Source of the DNA: Cyclobacteriaceae bacterium
GTDB taxonomy: Bacteria > Bacteroidota > Bacteroidia > Cytophagales > Cyclobacteriaceae
Direction: 5' to 3'
DNA: 64,000 nucleotides
Assembly: GCA_019638275.1 (NCBI GenBank)
Contig: JAHBUC010000002.1
Location: 558,001-622,000, forward strand
This document shows positions 62,732-64,000 of this stretch, in pieces. A model generated the notes under the pieces. The model made no database searches, had not been told where the DNA came from, and saw nothing but the letters and a program-made list of their open reading frames with translations. Position numbers and translations under genes: made by a program. Numbering within the stretch: position 1 is the first letter of the stretch; every line of letters starts with the position of its first letter.

Positions 62732-64000
62732 ATGAATAAAGTTCTAGGAGCCGCCTTTTTATTACTCGCGTTGGTCTCAGCCGATGCCCAAATACTTAAG
62801 CCTGCAAAATGGACATGGGCACCATCGAAAACATCGGTGAAAACCGGTGATCAGCTCGACTTGATTTTTACCGTAACTACCGATAAGACCTGGTATGTTT
62901 ATGCCAATGACTTTGATCCGGATTGCGGACCAATGCTTACAACCATAACGCTTGAACCTCATGCCAGCTTTGAGCTTGTTGGTGAACTCAAAGCCATCAA
63001 TCCAATTGACAAGCACGATGAAGTTTTTGGTTGCGATGTTAAGATATTCAAAGACAAGGGAGAATTCCGCCAAACTATTCGTGTACTATCAACTGATCTG
63101 AAACTTTCAGGAACGTATGATGGACAAACCTGTACCGAGGTAGATGGAAAATGTATTCCATTTGATGGTGAGTTTTTCTTTACCGGAATCGCTGTAACAG
63201 GAAAGACCATTGAAGTTAAGACACCGGAAAAACCAAAGCAAAACGAACAAGCGCAAGTAAAAGAAACAACCGCTCCATCAGATGCATCACAGGAAGAGGA
63301 AGCAAAGACAGAAACAGTAACTACACCAATCCAATATGGCGCAGTTGCCGGTCCTGTACTGGACAAAACTGTTTTAGAAGGCGACAACAGCCTGGACGAC
63401 AGTTCATTTTTCGGTTACCTGGTTTTTGCATTTGTGTTGGGCCTCATCTCGTTGGTTACTCCGTGTGTTTTTCCCATGGTACCGATGACGGTTACTTTTT
63501 TTCTCCGCGATAACCAATCGAGAAGAGAAGGGATTCGCAACGCGATCATTTTTGGAATTTCCATTATCACCATTTACACGTTAGCCGGAACGTTGTTCGC
63601 GGTGTTGCTGGGTGCAGAAGGATTGAATGCGCTGGCTACCCATTGGGCACCCAACCTGTTTGTGTTCATCATCTTCATTGTATTTGCACTTTCGTTTTTA
63701 GGATTGTTTGAAATCAATGCACCTCACCAACTGGTAAATAAGGCCGATCAGAAAGCCGAAAAGGGTGGGCTGGCCGGTATCTTTTTCATGGCAGCAACAT
63801 TGGTGCTGGTTTCGTTTTCATGCACCATTCCAATTGTGGGTAACGTAGTGGTGATGTCTGCCGGAGGGCAAATTTTGAAACCCATTCTGGCGATGTTCTC
63901 CTATTCACTTGCATTCGCCATTCCGTTTACACTCTTCGCCATCTTTCCCGAGTGGATGAAGGGCATGCCAAAATCAGGTGGATGGTTGAATTCTGTAAAG
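62732..64000 (+). CDS. dsbD: DsbD-like thiol:disulfide interchange protein, 3' cut by window
   Basis: 423 residues are visible and the frame is open to the window end. Signal peptide ends VSADA. An N-terminal DsbD-alpha-like periplasmic domain (KTGDQLDLIF...) holds Cys residues in DPDCGPM, CTEVDGKC. An acidic/Gln linker follows. The transmembrane domain has the redox Cys motifs VTPCVFPMVPMTV and SFSCTIPIVGNV. It passes electrons from thioredoxin to periplasmic thiols. The C-terminal thioredoxin domain, if any, is beyond the window. Confidence 0.9.
   Translation, partial: MNKVLGAAFLLLALVSADAQILKPAKWTWAPSKTSVKTGDQLDLIFTVTTDKTWYVYANDFDPDCGPMLTTITLEPHASFELVGELKAINPIDKHDEVFGCDVKIFKDKGEFRQTIRVLSTDLKLSGTYDGQTCTEVDGKCIPFDGEFFFTGIAVTGKTIEVKTPEKPKQNEQAQVKETTAPSDASQEEEAKTETVTTPIQYGAVAGPVLDKTVLEGDNSLDDSSFFGYLVFAFVLGLISLVTPCVFPMVPMTVTFFLRDNQSRREGIRNAIIFGISIITIYTLAGTLFAVLLGAEGLNALATHWAPNLFVFIIFIVFALSFLGLFEINAPHQLVNKADQKAEKGGLAGIFFMAATLVLVSFSCTIPIVGNVVVMSAGGQILKPILAMFSYSLAFAIPFTLFAIFPEWMKGMPKSGGWLNSVK

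Noticed and set aside
1..64000. rRNA, tRNA or tmRNA genes
   Set aside because: No cloverleaf-like segment or rRNA core sequence was recognised on either strand by eye; a covariance search would be needed to exclude small RNAs.

Overview
The window reads as a chromosomal segment of a Bacteroidota bacterium, most likely order Cytophagales. Pointers are a GldB-type gliding lipoprotein, a DUF2805 protein, LytTR and DUF6702-type families, signal peptides ending in Ala-Gln, lipoboxes with Ser/Ala/Gly before Cys, weak Shine-Dalgarno signals, and TAnnTTTG/TAnnTTCG promoter-like boxes next to start codons. No rRNA, tRNA or CRISPR array was recognised. The first gene (thioredoxin fold) and the last gene (DsbD-like) are cut by the window edges.

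0-9.3 kb is ordinary chromosome: a double-GAF membrane sensor, an S9 peptidase convergent with it, a GNAT acetyltransferase, a DUF2214 membrane protein, an SDF-type symporter overlapping an ATP-grasp-like gene, a TPR lipoprotein and a tiny membrane peptide. 9.3-18 kb holds a Ca2+-type P-ATPase, an FtsX/MacB-like permease, a small GIY-YIG protein and a Fic protein. The gaps between them are filled by nine copies of one long nested-palindrome repeat, which I do not see elsewhere in the window.

16.2-24.6 kb is an accessory/defence island. It has a Fic protein with an AbiEi-like N-terminus behind four evenly spaced 21-bp repeats; a 'mobile mystery protein' A/B pair (HTH + Fic) behind its own palindromic operator; an AbiEi/AbiEii toxin-antitoxin pair bracketed by a 90-bp direct repeat; and the wreck of another locus (small HTH, GHKL ATPase, P-loop ATPase, DUF4007-like protein). 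In that wreck a deletion appears to have fused the 3' ends of two convergent genes.

24.8-42.8 kb returns to housekeeping and envelope functions: a tricorn-like S41 protease; an alpha/beta hydrolase and its TetR regulator with two matching 16-bp operators; a serine beta-lactamase-family lipoprotein; a LytTR membrane regulator; an esterase-like protein; a convergent response regulator/histidine kinase pair; a LEA-type lipoprotein; a 2OG-Fe(II) oxygenase; an amidase; DinB; a dienelactone hydrolase; a CBS protein; and an acyl-CoA synthetase.

42.8-64 kb carries core genes: DNA polymerase I (proofreading site apparently lost), a threonine/serine dehydratase, an M1 peptidase with HupE/UreJ and DUF6702-like neighbours, gldB, triosephosphate isomerase, prmA, a secreted beta-rich protein of about 1,600 residues, an M20 dipeptidase, a Calx-beta-like lipoprotein and dsbD. 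A small nucleotidyltransferase plus secreted-protein pair sits between tpiA and prmA.
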